A DNA stretch of 64,000 nt from DASZBX01 sp035943635 (GTDB taxonomy: Bacteria > Actinomycetota > Actinomycetes > Streptomycetales > Catenulisporaceae). Made by a program: the position numbers and the translations under genes. The stretch covers positions 1 to 64,000 of the forward strand of contig DASZBX010000106.1 of assembly GCA_035943635.1 (NCBI GenBank), read 5' to 3'. This document shows positions 46,658 to 55,975 of this stretch, piece by piece. The notes below the pieces were generated by a model that saw nothing but the letters and a program-made list of their open reading frames with translations, did not search any database and was not told the DNA's origin. Each line of letters starts with the position of its first letter. Within the stretch, counting starts at the first letter, position 1.

Positions 46658-47266
46658 GCGTGGAATCCTTCAGGGCGATGGGCGATTGTCTCAGTCCCCT
46701 GCCGTCCGTCCGCGGCCGCTGGGTATGCGGTCGCGAGCGGGAGGGGGCCGGGGTGCATGCCAAACGGCGTGGGACGGCCGCCCGACTGGTGGTGAGAGCG
46801 TCGGCCCGCATGCGCGACGCTGTGGTGGATCCGCCGGTGCTCCGGTGGGCGCGGGAGGCGTCGAGGCGCTGGTGGCGTCTCGGCGGGCCCCAGCCTGAGG
46901 GAAGGCGCGACCTCGCCGCGGGTGCCGGGGTGCCGGCGGTGGCGTTCTCGGAGAGCGCTCTCCGAGATACGTTATGTATACGGCCGCGTTGCTACCGCGT
47001 CAAGAACTCTTCACGTCAAGGATCGGTCATGGCCATCCGGCAGCGTCCGGCCGGACGCCCTGGCGGTGTATATCGGCGTTGAGCAGGGCGAATGTGCTCG
47101 ACCAGGGGCGCCGGCGAGATGTCGCGCGGGTTTCCGACCAGCCCGACCAGCCCGACCGGCCCGACCGGCCCGGCTCTGCGCAGGTGGGGGCGGACCGGCC
47201 CCCGGTTGGGACTCCCGGAGGTCTGCGACCGCGCGGCCGGATCCGACACCGGACCCGGGCCGGACC
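46658..47266. other. Intergenic region upstream of the glucanase gene
   Basis: About 600 bases without a credible gene. Contains the 20-bp palindrome annotated separately and the leader of the glucanase. The section 47100-47260 is repetitive GACC/GGCC-rich sequence. Confidence 0.5.
46947..46966. promoter_or_regulatory. 20-bp perfect palindrome, LacI-type operator
   Basis: CTCGGAGAGCGCTCTCCGAG is a perfect inverted repeat with a central CG, the layout of LacI/CebR-family operators that control polysaccharide-degrading genes in actinomycetes. It is about 290 bp upstream of the glucanase start. The related core GGAGAGCGCTCTCC recurs at 57458-57471 inside another gene. Confidence 0.65.
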
Positions 47267-48682
47267 TCAGGCCGGATCCGCCACCGAATCCGACCTCGAA
47301 GCCGCCGCGGCGCAATCCGCGCCCGAGTCCGCGCCCGCCTCCGTTCCCGGATCCGGTTCGCCCGGCAGGATCGAGGCCTCGGCCCGGGCGGCGAAGACCG
47401 CGATCACGGCGGCGCTGCCGGCCAGCGCGGCGATGCTCAGCAGGGCGATCGGCAGTCCGACCAGGTCGGCCAGGAAACCGATCACCGGCGGCCCGGCCAG
47501 CATCCCGCTGTAGCCCAGGGTCGAGGCCACGGCCACCCCGGCCGGCCCGTTCAGCGCCCCGGCCCGGCCGATCACCGCCGGGAACTGGTTGGCCAGGCCC
47601 AGCCCGACCAGGACGAAGCCGACCAGCACGAGCGGCAGCACCGGCGCGAGGGCGGCCAGCACCATCCCGCCGGCCGCCAGCCAGCCGCCGAGCACCAGCA
47701 CGGTGGTCCGCCCGAGCCGGGCCAGCAGCCACGACCCGGACAGCCGGCCGACCACCATCGCGATCGAGAAGCTGGCATAGCCCGCCGCGGCCAGGCCGAC
47801 CCCGGTGTGCAGGTCGGTCCGCAGGTGCAGCGCGGCCCAGTCGGCCATCGCGCCCTCGCCGTACGAACTGCACAGCACGATCGTGCCGAACACGATCACC
47901 AAGATGCGCACCCGCCGGGACGCCCGCGGCCGCGCCGATCCGGAGTCCGCGACCGCGACGCCGTCCCCCTCCGCGCCCGACGCCACCTCCTGCTTCGCCC
48001 GCCGGGACGACACCCGCCGGTTCAGCTGCTCCGAGGCCAGCGGCGGGCAGCGCAGCATCATGGTGCCCAACACCGCCGTCAGAGCCAGGCCGACCACGCC
48101 GACCACCGTCAGGTGCCAGGCCGGGCTCAGATACACCGCGATCACACCGCCGGCCACCGCCCCGATCAGCCCGCCGCCGCTGTACGCCGCGTGGAACATC
48201 GGCATGATCGGCCGCTCGATCTCCTCGACCACGTCGACCGCGGCGCTGTTGATCGCCACGTTCAGCCCGCCGTACCCGGCGCCCAGCACCAGCAGCACCG
48301 CGCCGAGCGCCCCGACCGAGGTGGTCAGCGGCGGCAGGATCACGCTCAGCGCGAGCAGGGCGCTGGTGGCCACCGCCACCGGGCGGCTGCCGAACCGGGT
48401 GCAGAACCGGCCGGTCACCGTCATCGTGACCACCGCGCCGCCGGACACGCCCAGCAACGCCAGGCCCAGCGCCCCGGGCGAGGCCCCGACGTGCGCCTTG
48501 ATCTGCGGCACCCGGACCACCCAGTTGGCGAACAGGAAGCCGTCGAGCATGAAGAACGCGGCCACCAGGGTTCGCATCCGCCGCGCCGCCTCGCTCGGCG
48601 GCGTCGGCGGGGGCGCGGGGTTCGGCTCGGTCGTGGCCGGCCGCTGCGCGCCCGCCGTCGGTTCGTGCGACCTGCTCGGCAA
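47267..48682 (-). CDS. MFS transporter
   Basis: A 471-residue major facilitator with twelve predicted helices and a central hydrophilic loop. The N-terminal helix region MRTLVAAFFMLDGFLFANWVVRVPQIKAHVG and the GRFCTRFGSRPVAV loop place it in the group of small-molecule/sugar efflux-like transporters (YbjJ/fucose-permease-like). The first 40 residues and the C-terminal tail are Pro/Ala rich and disordered. I chose the TTG at 48682 because GAGGAGG sits seven bases upstream. No neighbour suggests a substrate. Confidence 0.88.
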   Translation of the reverse strand: MPSRSHEPTAGAQRPATTEPNPAPPPTPPSEAARRMRTLVAAFFMLDGFLFANWVVRVPQIKAHVGASPGALGLALLGVSGGAVVTMTVTGRFCTRFGSRPVAVATSALLALSVILPPLTTSVGALGAVLLVLGAGYGGLNVAINSAAVDVVEEIERPIMPMFHAAYSGGGLIGAVAGGVIAVYLSPAWHLTVVGVVGLALTAVLGTMMLRCPPLASEQLNRRVSSRRAKQEVASGAEGDGVAVADSGSARPRASRRVRILVIVFGTIVLCSSYGEGAMADWAALHLRTDLHTGVGLAAAGYASFSIAMVVGRLSGSWLLARLGRTTVLVLGGWLAAGGMVLAALAPVLPLVLVGFVLVGLGLANQFPAVIGRAGALNGPAGVAVASTLGYSGMLAGPPVIGFLADLVGLPIALLSIAALAGSAAVIAVFAARAEASILPGEPDPGTEAGADSGADCAAAASRSDSVADPA

Positions 48683-48826
48683 GCGCCGGCCTCCTCGGAG
48701 CGGACCGGTCGGGGATCGGGGTGATCCACTCCTGTCCGCCACAATAGTCCTCGCGGGAACTGCGCCGCGCGGGGGTTTCGGCCGCCGGCCCGAGCCCGCG
48801 GCGCATTGTCTACGGAAGGGAACCGC

Positions 48827-49885
48827 ATGATGCGTTTCGGGTACTGGATGCCGATCTTCGGCGGCTGGCTGCGCAACGTCCCGGACGAGGACATGACCAT
48901 CGCCTGGCCCTACGTCCGGCGGCTGGCCGCCGACAGCGAGCGCTGGGGTTTCGACCTGACCCTGATCGCCGAGCTGAACCTCAACGACATCAAGGGACAC
49001 CGGGCGCCGTCGCTGGACGCCTGGACCCTGGCCCCGGCCGTCGCGGCGGTGACCGAGCGGCTGGAGCTGATGCTCGCGGTCCGGCCGAACTACCACGCGC
49101 CCGCGCTGGCCGCCAAGGCCCTGTCCACCCTGGACACGATCGCGCCGGGCCGGGTGAGCCTGAACGTCGTGTCCTCCTGGTGGAAGGATGAGGCCGCGCA
49201 GTACGGCGCGCCGTTCGACGTGCACGACGCCCGCTACGAGCGTACCGAGGAGTGGCTCGGCCTGGTCGGGCGGCTGCTGCGCGAGGAGACGGTCACCCAC
49301 CGCGGGCCGCTCTACCAGGTGGAGGGCACGGTCCTGGAGCCCAAGCCCTCCCGGGTGCCGCCGGTCTACATGGGCGGGGAGTCCCCGCGGGCCAAGGAGG
49401 TCATCTCGGCCCGCGGCGACGCCTACGTCATGCACGGCGACCCGCCCGAGGTGATCGCCGAGAAGATCGCGGACATGCGGGCCCGGCGCAAGGCGGCCGG
49501 ACTTGCGCCGCTGACGTTCGGCGTGGCCGGGTACGTCGTGTGCCGCGACACCGAGGCCGAGGCCCGGGCCGAGGTCGAACGGATCCTGGACGTGCGCGCC
49601 TCCCCGGAGGCGTACGCCTCCTACCAGGACTTCGTCGAGGGCTCACAGCTGGAGTCGCGGGTCTCGCTGGAGGAGTACGGGGTCTCCAACCGGGGCCTGC
49701 GCACCGGCCTGGTCGGCACCCCGCAGCAGATCCAGGCCCGGATCGACGAGTACGAACGCACCGGAGTCGGCCTGCTGCTGTTGCAGTTCTCCCCGCAGCA
49801 CGAGGAGATGGCCCGGTTCGGCCGGGACGTGATCGCCCCCCGCCGCGCGGCCGCCCGGGGGGCCTCGGAAACGCTGCCGGACTGA
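48827..49885 (+). CDS. LLM-class flavin-dependent monooxygenase (SsuD/SfnG-like)
   Basis: A 352-residue luciferase-like monooxygenase. Typical features are MRFGYWMPIFGGWLRN at the start, GFDLTLIAELNLND, the VRPNYHAPALAAKALSTLD block and SLNVVSSWWKDEAAQYG in the FMNH2-binding barrel. Closest family members are alkanesulfonate (SsuD) and dimethylsulfone (SfnG) monooxygenases, which need a separate flavin reductase; none is adjacent. Two tandem ATGs (48827 and 48830) follow AAGGG; I used the first. Confidence 0.9.
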   Translation: MMRFGYWMPIFGGWLRNVPDEDMTIAWPYVRRLAADSERWGFDLTLIAELNLNDIKGHRAPSLDAWTLAPAVAAVTERLELMLAVRPNYHAPALAAKALSTLDTIAPGRVSLNVVSSWWKDEAAQYGAPFDVHDARYERTEEWLGLVGRLLREETVTHRGPLYQVEGTVLEPKPSRVPPVYMGGESPRAKEVISARGDAYVMHGDPPEVIAEKIADMRARRKAAGLAPLTFGVAGYVVCRDTEAEARAEVERILDVRASPEAYASYQDFVEGSQLESRVSLEEYGVSNRGLRTGLVGTPQQIQARIDEYERTGVGLLLLQFSPQHEEMARFGRDVIAPRRAAARGASETLPD

Positions 49886-50043
49886 TGCGTCCGCGCGTGC
49901 ATGGACTCGGCCGGCGCGGGCACACGGGCCGTCCCGGCGAGTGGCGGCCCGCGTTCGGGCCGCGGAGACTTTAGACTTCTCCCGCGGCGCACGCTCCCGC
50001 CGCCACCGCCGGCACCGCCCGCCTCGATGGAGGACCTTGACAC

Positions 50044-50445
50044 ATGACGGTCGACGATCCAGGGACCGGCGTGTTCGCGACCGGGGAGATCGACCCGTCC
50101 GCCCCGGGTTTCCTCGGCGTGGACGTGCACCGCACCGATCCGGGCACGGTCGTGTGCCGATTGGCCGGGGACCTGGACCTGGGCAGCCTGGCCCCGGTCC
50201 GCGCGGCCCTGGACGGCGCGCTCGAGTCCGGTACCGGCCTGCTGGTGGTGGACCTGGCCGGGGTCGACTTCTGCGACTCCTCCGGCCTGAACCTGCTGCT
50301 GCAGGTCCGGATCGAGGCCGAGGCGGCCGGGGTCCGGCTGCGGCTGGCCGCGCTGACCAGCCAGGTGGCCCGGGTGTTCGAGCTGACCGGCGCGCTCGAA
50401 GTGTTCTCCGTCCACGCCGACGCGGAAGAGGCGCAGCGTGCTTAA
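50044..50445 (+). CDS. Anti-sigma factor antagonist (STAS)
   Basis: A 133-residue STAS protein with an N-terminal extension of about 25 residues. The conserved loop is VDLAGVDFCDSSGLNLLLQV, with the phosphorylatable serine. Good ribosome-binding site GGAGG. It is followed at once by a HATPase gene, so this is a second STAS/kinase partner-switching pair, distinct from that at 12609-13540. Confidence 0.92.
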   Translation: MTVDDPGTGVFATGEIDPSAPGFLGVDVHRTDPGTVVCRLAGDLDLGSLAPVRAALDGALESGTGLLVVDLAGVDFCDSSGLNLLLQVRIEAEAAGVRLRLAALTSQVARVFELTGALEVFSVHADAEEAQRA

Positions 50446-50496
50446 CGTGCGTGAGGTACGCGAGGGACGGGCCGCGGCCCGGGGGCGGTGTCCCCG

Positions 50497-51174
50497 ATGA
50501 GCCAGGCGGACTTCGCCTCGGCCCGGCCGGAGCCCGAGCAGCCGGCCGACCTGGCCGCGGCCGCGGTCTCGGTCGTGGACGACCCGCCCGCCCACCCGGC
50601 CGAGGCGGCCCACCCGGACGAGGCGATCGTGCCCGACGGCACCGGTTCGGCCACGGCCCCGGCGACGCTCCCGGCCGAGACCCCGGACCCGGCTCAAGCC
50701 CCGGACCCGGCCGAGGTCCCCGCCGCCGCGTCCGGCCACCGCCGGATCGACCTGCCCGGCACGCCCAGCGCGGTCACGATCGGCCGGGACTTCACCCGAC
50801 AGGCGCTGACCGACTGGGGCTGGACCCCGGCCCAGCCCGACCCGACCCGGCAGACCATTGCCGCGGATATCCTGTTGGTCGTCTCCGAACTGCTCGCGAA
50901 CGCGGTCATGCACGCCGGCGGCGCCCGCGCGATCGCGGTGGACGACGGCGCCGCGACCGGCGCGTTCCGGCTCGAAGTGGTCGACGGCGACCCCGCGCCG
51001 CCGGTGCCCCCGGCCGAGCACCGGCCCGGCCTGCCCGGCGGCCACGGCCTGCTGATCGTGGCCAAGCTCACCGACCGGTGGGGCGTGATATCCGCCGCGG
51101 ACGGCAAGACGGTCTGGGCCGAGGTCGATCTGACCCGACTGGCCGGCGACCTCGCCGCGCCGCCGACCCCTTGA
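50497..51174 (+). CDS. HATPase_c (RsbW-like) regulator with disordered N-terminus
   Basis: A 225-residue protein. The first 85 residues are a Pro/Ala/Glu-rich, probably disordered extension. The rest is a GHKL ATPase domain: N box ILLVVSELLANAVMHAGGA (about 124-142), G1-like VVDGDPAPPVPP, and G2 GLPGGHGLLIVAKLTDRWG (about 178-196). As a stand-alone domain it is a likely serine kinase/anti-sigma factor for the STAS protein just upstream. ATG 50497; a GTG three codons earlier is possible. Confidence 0.85.
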   Translation: MSQADFASARPEPEQPADLAAAAVSVVDDPPAHPAEAAHPDEAIVPDGTGSATAPATLPAETPDPAQAPDPAEVPAAASGHRRIDLPGTPSAVTIGRDFTRQALTDWGWTPAQPDPTRQTIAADILLVVSELLANAVMHAGGARAIAVDDGAATGAFRLEVVDGDPAPPVPPAEHRPGLPGGHGLLIVAKLTDRWGVISAADGKTVWAEVDLTRLAGDLAAPPTP

Positions 51175-51200
51175 GCGGAAACGGGCAGGCCGAAGCCCAG

Positions 51201-52031
51201 ATGCAGGAGCGCTGGACCCCGTCGGGCGTCCGCCTGCGACAGATCACGGCCGGCCCCGGCCGGTGGAACTGGCTGTTCGTCCCCGGCGGCCCGGGCCTGG
51301 GCTCCGAGTCGCTGGCCGGCCTGGTCGAAACGGCCGACGTCCCGGGCACGGTCTGGCTCGTCGACCTCCCCGGCGACGGCTCGAACCGCGCGCTCCCCAC
51401 AGTTCCCCATGATCCCTACGCCGGGTGGCCGGACGTCATCGCCGAAGCCGCGCGGGCCGTGGACGACCCGGTCATGGTCGGCCACTCGACCGGCGGCATG
51501 TTCATGCTGTCCGCCCCGGAACTCGAAGGCCTCCTGACAGGCATGGTCCTGGTCAGCAGCGCCCCGCACGCCGCCTGGCGCGCCATGTTCGGCAACTGGG
51601 CCGAACAGCACCCGCTTCCGCAGGTCGACGCGGCCGCCGACCAGCACGCCCGGAACCCCGACGACCAAACCCTGCGCGCCCTGACCATCGCCGCCGCGCC
51701 ATGGAGCTTCACCGAAGCCGAACTGCCCGCCGGACGCCGCCTGCTCGCCGACCTGCGCTACTGCCACGAGGCCGTGGCCTGGGCCGACGCGAACTTCGAC
51801 GAGACCTTCGAATCCCGCTGGTCACCCCGCGCACTCCCGACCCTGATCCTGAGCGGCGGCGAGGACCGGGTGGTCGACCAGACCCTCTGGGACGCCGAAC
51901 CCGCCTTCGACCGCCCGACCGTCCTGCGCCGCCGGATCCCCGGAGCCGGCCACTTCCCCTGGCTCGGGGACCCCGGCGCCGTGCGGTCAGCCTTCGCCGA
52001 CCTGGTCGATCTTCTCGACGGTCAGCGGTAA
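51201..52031 (+). CDS. Alpha/beta hydrolase
   Basis: A 276-residue alpha/beta hydrolase. Oxyanion region FVPGGPGLG (about 26-34), nucleophile elbow VGHSTGGMFML (Ser about 97), acid loop LSGGEDRVVDQ (Asp) and catalytic PGAGHFPWLGD (His). Its place right after a HATPase gene recalls the rsbQ arrangement elsewhere in this window, but it lacks RsbQ-specific segments, so a proline-iminopeptidase or haloalkane-dehalogenase-like hydrolase is as likely. ATG 51201; a TTG at 51171 overlaps the preceding stop. Confidence 0.85.
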   Translation: MQERWTPSGVRLRQITAGPGRWNWLFVPGGPGLGSESLAGLVETADVPGTVWLVDLPGDGSNRALPTVPHDPYAGWPDVIAEAARAVDDPVMVGHSTGGMFMLSAPELEGLLTGMVLVSSAPHAAWRAMFGNWAEQHPLPQVDAAADQHARNPDDQTLRALTIAAAPWSFTEAELPAGRRLLADLRYCHEAVAWADANFDETFESRWSPRALPTLILSGGEDRVVDQTLWDAEPAFDRPTVLRRRIPGAGHFPWLGDPGAVRSAFADLVDLLDGQR

Positions 52032-52085
52032 CCGGCCACCGCCGGCCCAGGCCACCGCCGGCCCCGGCCGGCTCCCGGACCGGCG

Positions 52086-53324
52086 TCAGCGCCCGGACCC
52101 GCCCGCCGAATGCCAGGCCAGCCGCAGGACGGCCAGGTCGTCGGCATGCCGTTCGGCGTTCAGGTCCCGGGTCCGGGTCATCAGGTGGTCCAGCAACGGC
52201 TCGGCCTCCCCGGTCGGCGCCGCCGCGATCAGGTCGATCAGCCCGGCCACCCCCAACCGCTCCGGGCCCGCCCCGGAATACCCCTCGATCAGGCCGTCGG
52301 TGTACATCAGCAGCGCCCCCGACGACGGCAGGGACACCTCGGTCGGGTGCCACGCGCGCCGTCCGGGCAGGATGCCCAGCGCCATCCCGTGCCGGGCCGG
52401 GACCTGGCGCGCCGGGCCGCCCGGGCCGGTCAGCAGCGGCTCGTGGTGCCCGGCCAGGTACACCGTCGCGCGCCCGGCGGACAGGTCCAGCGTGGCGATG
52501 CTGCACGTCGCGAACATCCCGACCGAGGGCCGCTCGGCCACCAGGACCTGCTCCAACAGGTCGAGCAGCTCGATCCCGCCGTGCCCGGCCAGGGTCAGCG
52601 CCCGCCAGGCGATCCGCAGGCACACGCCCAGGGCCGCCTCGTCCGGGCCGTGCCCGCTGACGTCGCCGATGATCGCGTGCACGGTGTCCCCGCCGGTCTG
52701 CACCGCGTCCAGGAAGTCCCCGCCGAGCAGGCCGCCCTCCCGGGCCGGCAGGTAGCGGGTGGTGGCCGTGACCGCGCCGGCGGCCAGCAGCGGGGCGGGC
52801 AGCAGGCCGCGTTCCAGCCGCCGGTTCTCCTGGGCCCGGATCTGGTTCTCCCGCAGCTCGGCGCTGGCCTGCTCGGCCTGCTTGCGCTGGACCGCGTACC
52901 GGATCGAGCGGTGCAGCAGGGCCGCGTCGATCTGGCCCTTGAGCAGGTAGTCCTGCGCGCCGTTGGCCACCGCGCGGATCCCGGCCCGGGAGTCGGCCAG
53001 CCCGGTCAGCACGATCACCGCCGCGGCCGGGCAGGCCTGCTGCACCGCGCTGATGAAGGGGGTGCCCGAGGCGTCCGGCAGGTTCAGGTCCAGCAGCACG
53101 CAGTCCGCGGACTGCTCGGCCAGGTCGGCCAGGGCCTGGGCCAGGGTCTGCTTCCAGCGCAGGGTGAACGGCAGCCCGGTGTCGGCGAGCAGCTCCTCGA
53201 CCAGCAGGGCGTCGCCCGCGTCGTCCTCGATCAGCAGGATCCGGTGCACGTCGGCGTCGCCCTCGGGCAACGGGCGGACGGGCCGGGCCTCGGCCCGGGG
53301 GCCGCGGGTCGGGTCGGGGGTCAT
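52086..53324 (-). CDS. Response regulator-PP2C phosphatase
   Basis: A 412-residue protein with an N-terminal receiver domain (about 27-150; LIEDDAGDALLVEELL, phospho-acceptor in DCVLLDLNLPDASG, LLKGQ lysine), a short coiled coil, and a C-terminal PP2C/SpoIIE phosphatase (about 185-405) with GGDFLDAV, IIGDVSGHGPDEAA and LLMYTDGLIEGY. This RssB/RsbU-like layout lets a histidine kinase switch a phosphatase that acts on STAS proteins. Its start overlaps the kinase stop (ATGA), so phosphorelay from the kinase to this protein is very likely. Confidence 0.94.
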   Translation of the reverse strand: MTPDPTRGPRAEARPVRPLPEGDADVHRILLIEDDAGDALLVEELLADTGLPFTLRWKQTLAQALADLAEQSADCVLLDLNLPDASGTPFISAVQQACPAAAVIVLTGLADSRAGIRAVANGAQDYLLKGQIDAALLHRSIRYAVQRKQAEQASAELRENQIRAQENRRLERGLLPAPLLAAGAVTATTRYLPAREGGLLGGDFLDAVQTGGDTVHAIIGDVSGHGPDEAALGVCLRIAWRALTLAGHGGIELLDLLEQVLVAERPSVGMFATCSIATLDLSAGRATVYLAGHHEPLLTGPGGPARQVPARHGMALGILPGRRAWHPTEVSLPSSGALLMYTDGLIEGYSGAGPERLGVAGLIDLIAAAPTGEAEPLLDHLMTRTRDLNAERHADDLAVLRLAWHSAGGSGR

Positions 53325-55033
53325 GGCTGTGGCTCCGCGGTCGAGTCATGGGCGAGACCGCCCGGTGCTGCTGAGACTGCTCCGGCTGTCGGGGTCACGC
53401 CGGCCGTTCCGGCCGGACTGCCCGCGCCGGCGCTCCCGTCCGCCAAGGCCGACCGGCCCGGCGGCACGCCGCTGTCGGACAGGCTGAACGCGATCCGGGT
53501 GCCCGGGCTGTGCTCCGGGTCGACGCTGATCGTGCCGCCGTGGAACTCGACGATCTTCTTGCACAGGGCCAGCCCGATCCCGGTGCCCGGATAGGACTCC
53601 TTCGTGTGCAGCCGCTGGAAGATCACGAACACCCGGTCCGCGTACTGCGGGCTGATCCCGATGCCGTTGTCCGCCACCGCGAAGTTCCACCGGCCCTCGC
53701 CGCGCTCGGCCGACAGGTGGATCTGCGGCGGCCGGTCCGGCGAGCGGAACTTCACCGCGTTGCCGAGCAGGTTCTGCACCAGCATGCCCAGCTGGGTGGC
53801 GTCCCCGACCACCTCGGGCAGCGGGTCGTGGGTGATCTGCGCCCCGGACTCGGCCACGGCCATGCTCACCGCCTCCACCGCCACGGCGAACACCCGCTCC
53901 AGGTCGACCGTGCTCAGCCGGGTGTTGACCCGGCCGACCCGGGAGAAGGTGAGCAGGTCGTTGATCAGGACCTGCATCCGGGTGGCGCCGTCGACCGCGA
54001 AGGCGATGTACTGGTCGGCGCGCTCGTCGAGCTGCCCGGCGTAGCGGCGTTGCAGCAGCTGGCAGAAGCTGGCCACCTTGCGCAGCGGCTCTTGCAGGTC
54101 GTGCGAGGCGACGTAGGCGAACTGCTCCAGCTCGGTGTTGGACCGGCGCAGCTCGGCGGTCTGCTCGTCCAGCCGCCGCCGGCCGCGATCGGACACGTCC
54201 AGCTCCGCGACCAGGCGCTGGCGCATCCCCTCCACGTCCCCGGCCAGCGTGCGCAGGTCCGGCGGCCCGGTCGGCGCGATGACGTGCCCGAGATCGCCGT
54301 CCGCGACCTGCCGGGCGTCGGCCGACAACCGGCCCAGCGGGGTGGTCACCCCGCGCCGCAGACCCTCGAACACCAGCGTCGCGAGCAGCAGGATCACCGC
54401 GGCGATGGCGGCGAACACCCAGTCGCACAGGTCCTCCGCGTCCCGCTGGCTGGTGCGCGCGGCCGCGCGGGCGGCCTGCAGCTGGTTCTGCTCCGCGGTG
54501 GCCGCCGTGCGGACCGCGTTGAACAGCTGCACGCCCTCGTCCGCGCGCTCGGTGGCCAGCGCGATCGGCCCGCCGGCCGGGGACTGCGCGATCGGCTGGG
54601 CGATCTGCTCCTGCCAGGTGCCCGCCCGCGCGAGCACCTCGTCCAGGGCCGCGATGTCCGCGGAGTCCCCGGCCAGGAGCGTGCGCAGCTGGGCGGTCGC
54701 GGTCTTCTGCTGGGTCAGGCCGTCGGTGTAGGGGGTCAGGAACGGCGGCTGCCCGGTCAGGCCGTAGCCGCGGATCCCGGTCTCCTGGTTGATCAGCGCG
54801 GTCTCCAGCAGGACGGCCTGCACGTAGGCCGGCGAGGCGCGGTTGACGATCGCGTCGGTGAACGTGGAACTGCGGTGCAGCGCCCACACGCCGAGCGCGC
54901 CGAGCACGATCAGCAGCGTGATCGCCCCCGCGGTGGCCCGGCGCAGCCACTGCCGCGTGGTCCAGCCGGCCCGGCCCGGCGGGTCCGGCCGGCGGCCGCG
55001 CGCGTCCTGCGGAACGGCGCCCTGCATGGCCAT
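53321..55033 (-). CDS. CHASE3-type hybrid-free sensor histidine kinase
   Basis: A 570-residue membrane histidine kinase. An N-terminal transmembrane helix (about 26-46), an extracellular CHASE3-like domain (to about 205; TGIRGYGLTGQPPFL is typical), a second transmembrane helix with a HAMP domain, a coiled coil, HisKA with H box YVASHDLQEPLRKVASF, and HATPase with ADNGIGISPQYADRVF and GTGIGLALCKKIVEFHGG. The kinase resembles phytochrome-like/bacteriophytochrome kinases paired with small response regulators. It is translationally coupled to the response-regulator phosphatase downstream. ATG 55033. Confidence 0.93.
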   Translation of the reverse strand: MAMQGAVPQDARGRRPDPPGRAGWTTRQWLRRATAGAITLLIVLGALGVWALHRSSTFTDAIVNRASPAYVQAVLLETALINQETGIRGYGLTGQPPFLTPYTDGLTQQKTATAQLRTLLAGDSADIAALDEVLARAGTWQEQIAQPIAQSPAGGPIALATERADEGVQLFNAVRTAATAEQNQLQAARAAARTSQRDAEDLCDWVFAAIAAVILLLATLVFEGLRRGVTTPLGRLSADARQVADGDLGHVIAPTGPPDLRTLAGDVEGMRQRLVAELDVSDRGRRRLDEQTAELRRSNTELEQFAYVASHDLQEPLRKVASFCQLLQRRYAGQLDERADQYIAFAVDGATRMQVLINDLLTFSRVGRVNTRLSTVDLERVFAVAVEAVSMAVAESGAQITHDPLPEVVGDATQLGMLVQNLLGNAVKFRSPDRPPQIHLSAERGEGRWNFAVADNGIGISPQYADRVFVIFQRLHTKESYPGTGIGLALCKKIVEFHGGTISVDPEHSPGTRIAFSLSDSGVPPGRSALADGSAGAGSPAGTAGVTPTAGAVSAAPGGLAHDSTAEPQP

Positions 55034-55176
55034 GCGGCTCGGATCCTCTCGGCGGTACGCCCCGGTCGGAGGGGCGCGGGGTCGGCCGGGCCCGGTCGGC
55101 ACGCGGCAGCCACACCTTACCTTCCGCGTGACAACGGTGGTTGTCGTGGCACGAGAAGGGGCCCTAGTCTGTGCGC

Positions 55177-55526
55177 ATGCCCGGCACACACTTCATGGTC
55201 ATCCTGTCCGACGGGGAGATCGCCGAGATCGCCGACGCGGCGGTCTCCGACTCGGCCGCGCGGCTGACCCAGGCCGCCGGCCGCCCGCCCCCGAGGCCGC
55301 GGCCGAGGCCGAGGCGCTGGCCCGGCTGCTCGCCCTGGCCGAGCTGCGCCGCGCGGTGGACCGGCTGGCCGACCGGGCCGCGGCCGGGGCGGTGCGCGCC
55401 GGGGCCGGCTACCCGCAGCTGGGCCGGGCCTGCAACATGAGCCGGCAGGGCGCCCGGCGCCGCTGGCCCGGACTGGTCCCCTCCCGCACCCCTTCCCCCG
55501 CCCACCCCGCAGACCGGAGCCGTTGA
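55177..55526 (+). pseudogene. Frameshifted gene for a short helix-turn-helix-like protein
   Basis: From ATG 55177, one frame gives MPGTHFMVILSDGEIAEIADAAVSDSAARLTQAAG and then becomes arginine/proline nonsense. A second frame continues sensibly from about 55290 with LARLLALAELRRAVDRLADRAAAGAVRAG and GRACNMSRQGARRRWPG, ending in a TGA that overlaps the next ATG. Together they make a coherent 116-residue protein of a common actinobacterial type (leucine-rich helix plus a degenerate DNA-binding helix). One base appears to be missing in the run CCGCCCGCCCCCGAGG near 55281-55296. A real inactivation or a sequencing error in a C-rich tract both fit. Confidence 0.65.
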
Positions 55527-55963
55527 TGAGTCCCGCCGCCTACGCCCACGACATCCTGCTGGTGGAGGACGATGCGGCCGACGCGTTGCTGATCGAGGGC
55601 GCCCTGCTCGACCGCGGCCCGGGCCGCGCGGTGACCCAGGTGGACGACGGCGTGGCCGCGCTCGAGCGCCTGCGCGACCCGGCGTGCAGCCGCCCGGACC
55701 TGATCGTGCTGGACCTGAACATGCCGCGGATGAGCGGGCACGAACTGCTCGCGATCCTCAAGGAGGACAGCTACCTGAAGGTCATCCCGGTGGTGGTGCT
55801 GACCACGTCCAGCGCCCCGGACGACGTGGTCGGCGCGTATCAGAAGCACGCGAACGCCTACATCACCAAGCCGATCGACCTCGACGGGTTCGTGGCCGCG
55901 GTCCACAGTATCGACGCGTTCTTCATCGACACGGCGGTCAAGGTGCCCCGGTTGGAGGGCTGA
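55526..55963 (+). CDS. Single-domain response regulator
   Basis: A 145-residue receiver-only protein of the Rcp1 type: LLVEDDAADALLIEGAL (acidic pair), LIVLDLNMPRMSGHELL (phospho-acceptor Asp), VLTTSSAPDD, and AYITKPIDLDGF (Lys-Pro). Such regulators take phosphate from bacteriophytochrome-like kinases; the kinase encoded divergently at 53321-55033 is the obvious partner. ATG 55526 overlaps the preceding stop. Confidence 0.92.
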   Translation: MSPAAYAHDILLVEDDAADALLIEGALLDRGPGRAVTQVDDGVAALERLRDPACSRPDLIVLDLNMPRMSGHELLAILKEDSYLKVIPVVVLTTSSAPDDVVGAYQKHANAYITKPIDLDGFVAAVHSIDAFFIDTAVKVPRLEG

Positions 55964-55975
55964 GCCAGAGGTCTG

